Of a stretch of 5,609 nucleotides of DNA, positions 5,202 to 5,609 are shown in pieces. Each line of letters begins with the position of its first letter. The stretch's first letter is position 1. Below the pieces are notes generated by a model. The model had not been told where the DNA came from, searched no databases, and saw only the letters and a list, made by a program, of their open reading frames with translations. A program made the position numbers and the translations under genes. This stretch comes from Altererythrobacter sp. (GTDB lineage Bacteria; Pseudomonadota; Alphaproteobacteria; Sphingomonadales; Sphingomonadaceae): the NCBI GenBank assembly GCA_024636575.1, contig JAGXGU010000058.1, forward strand, positions 1 through 5,609. The letters are read 5' to 3'.

Positions 5202-5609
5202 ATGACCACCGTATATGACGCGATCATCCTTGGCGGCGGTGCGGCCGGGTTGATGTGCGCGGCAAGCGCTGGCCAGCGCGGGCGGCGCGTGGTGGTGCTG
5301 GAAAAAGCCGACCAGCCGGGCAGGAAAATCCTGATTTCCGGGGGCGGGCGGTGCAATTTCACCAATCTGGATACTGCGCCCGACCGCTATCTTTCGGCCA
5401 ATCCGCATTTCGCCAAATCCGCGCTTAGCCGATACACGCCGCAGGATTATATCGCTCTGGTCGATGCATACGGCATCGCGTGGCATGAAAAGACGCTCGG
5501 CCAATTGTTCTGCGACGGGTCTTCGAAACAGATCGTGGCGATGCTGCTGGAACAATGCGCGAAGGGCGGCACGCAGGTACTGTGCGATCAGGATGTGACA
5601 TCAGTCAGC
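5202..5609 (+). CDS. HI0933/YhiN-family FAD-dependent oxidoreductase, N-terminal part
   Basis: Only the first 136 residues are in the window; the gene runs off the right edge. Residues 5-34 form a Rossmann dinucleotide-binding fold: a YDAIIL strand, GGGAAG at 11-16, and acidic E34 ending the second strand (VVVLEK), as for FAD ribose binding. The family signature follows: GRKILISGGGRCNFTN at 40-55. LGQLFCDGSSKQIV at 99-112 also matches YhiN-like proteins. Members are flavoproteins whose physiological reaction is mostly unassigned, so no substrate is claimed. The ATG at 5202 lies 22 bp after the gyrB stop with no terminator between, so co-transcription with gyrB is likely. The SD is weak (GGGG about 12 nt upstream). 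Confidence 0.9.
   Translation, partial: MTTVYDAIILGGGAAGLMCAASAGQRGRRVVVLEKADQPGRKILISGGGRCNFTNLDTAPDRYLSANPHFAKSALSRYTPQDYIALVDAYGIAWHEKTLGQLFCDGSSKQIVAMLLEQCAKGGTQVLCDQDVTSVS

Noticed and set aside
2534..5365. 943-codon open frame on the minus strand opposite gyrB
   Set aside because: It is the mirror frame of a GC-rich gene with clear family motifs on the plus strand. Its translation is rich in H, Q, R and F without recognisable domains, and it overlaps the start of the next gene.

Overview
The window carries ordinary chromosomal housekeeping genes from a GC-rich alphaproteobacterium. The GyrB and GuaA sequences and the GC-rich codon choice look most like Sphingomonadales, possibly the Erythrobacteraceae. 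That placement is recognition by eye; no search was run. I see no mobile element, CRISPR array, tRNA, rRNA or recognisable defence system.

Layout, left to right. Positions 1-338 (minus strand) hold the start of a small secreted lipoprotein with a CHRD domain. Its 3' half is lost because positions 1-142 form a perfect, spacer-less 71+71 bp inverted repeat. From position 71 leftwards the sequence is a mirror copy of the same gene, most likely a fold-back artefact at a contig end. A candidate general-stress (EcfG-type) promoter lies between this gene and the next. Positions 438-2021 (minus) hold a complete guaA, GMP synthase. An AT-rich island (about 2136-2215) follows and probably houses divergent promoters. 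Next, on the plus strand, comes a well-initiated 27-codon ORF for a single-span hydrophobic peptide (2281-2364), followed by a cluster of short dyads and a strong hairpin terminator (2395-2451). gyrB (2573-5179, plus) comes next, with a promoter placed so close to its ATG that the mRNA looks leaderless. The first codons of gyrB hold a dense cluster of GANTC sites, part of it created by a 12-bp tandem repeat. Finally, 22 bp after gyrB, an HI0933/YhiN-family flavoprotein gene starts and runs off the right edge.

Functionally, guaA makes GMP, the last step to guanine nucleotides, and gyrB is the ATPase subunit of DNA gyrase. Nothing shows that they work in a shared pathway; they are neighbouring housekeeping genes with a divergent regulatory region between them. 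gyrB and the flavoprotein gene are probably co-transcribed. The least-explained parts are the tiny membrane-peptide transcript between guaA and gyrB, the apparent leaderless start of gyrB with its GANTC cluster, and the fold-back at the left end. The fold-back is more likely a data-quality issue than biology.
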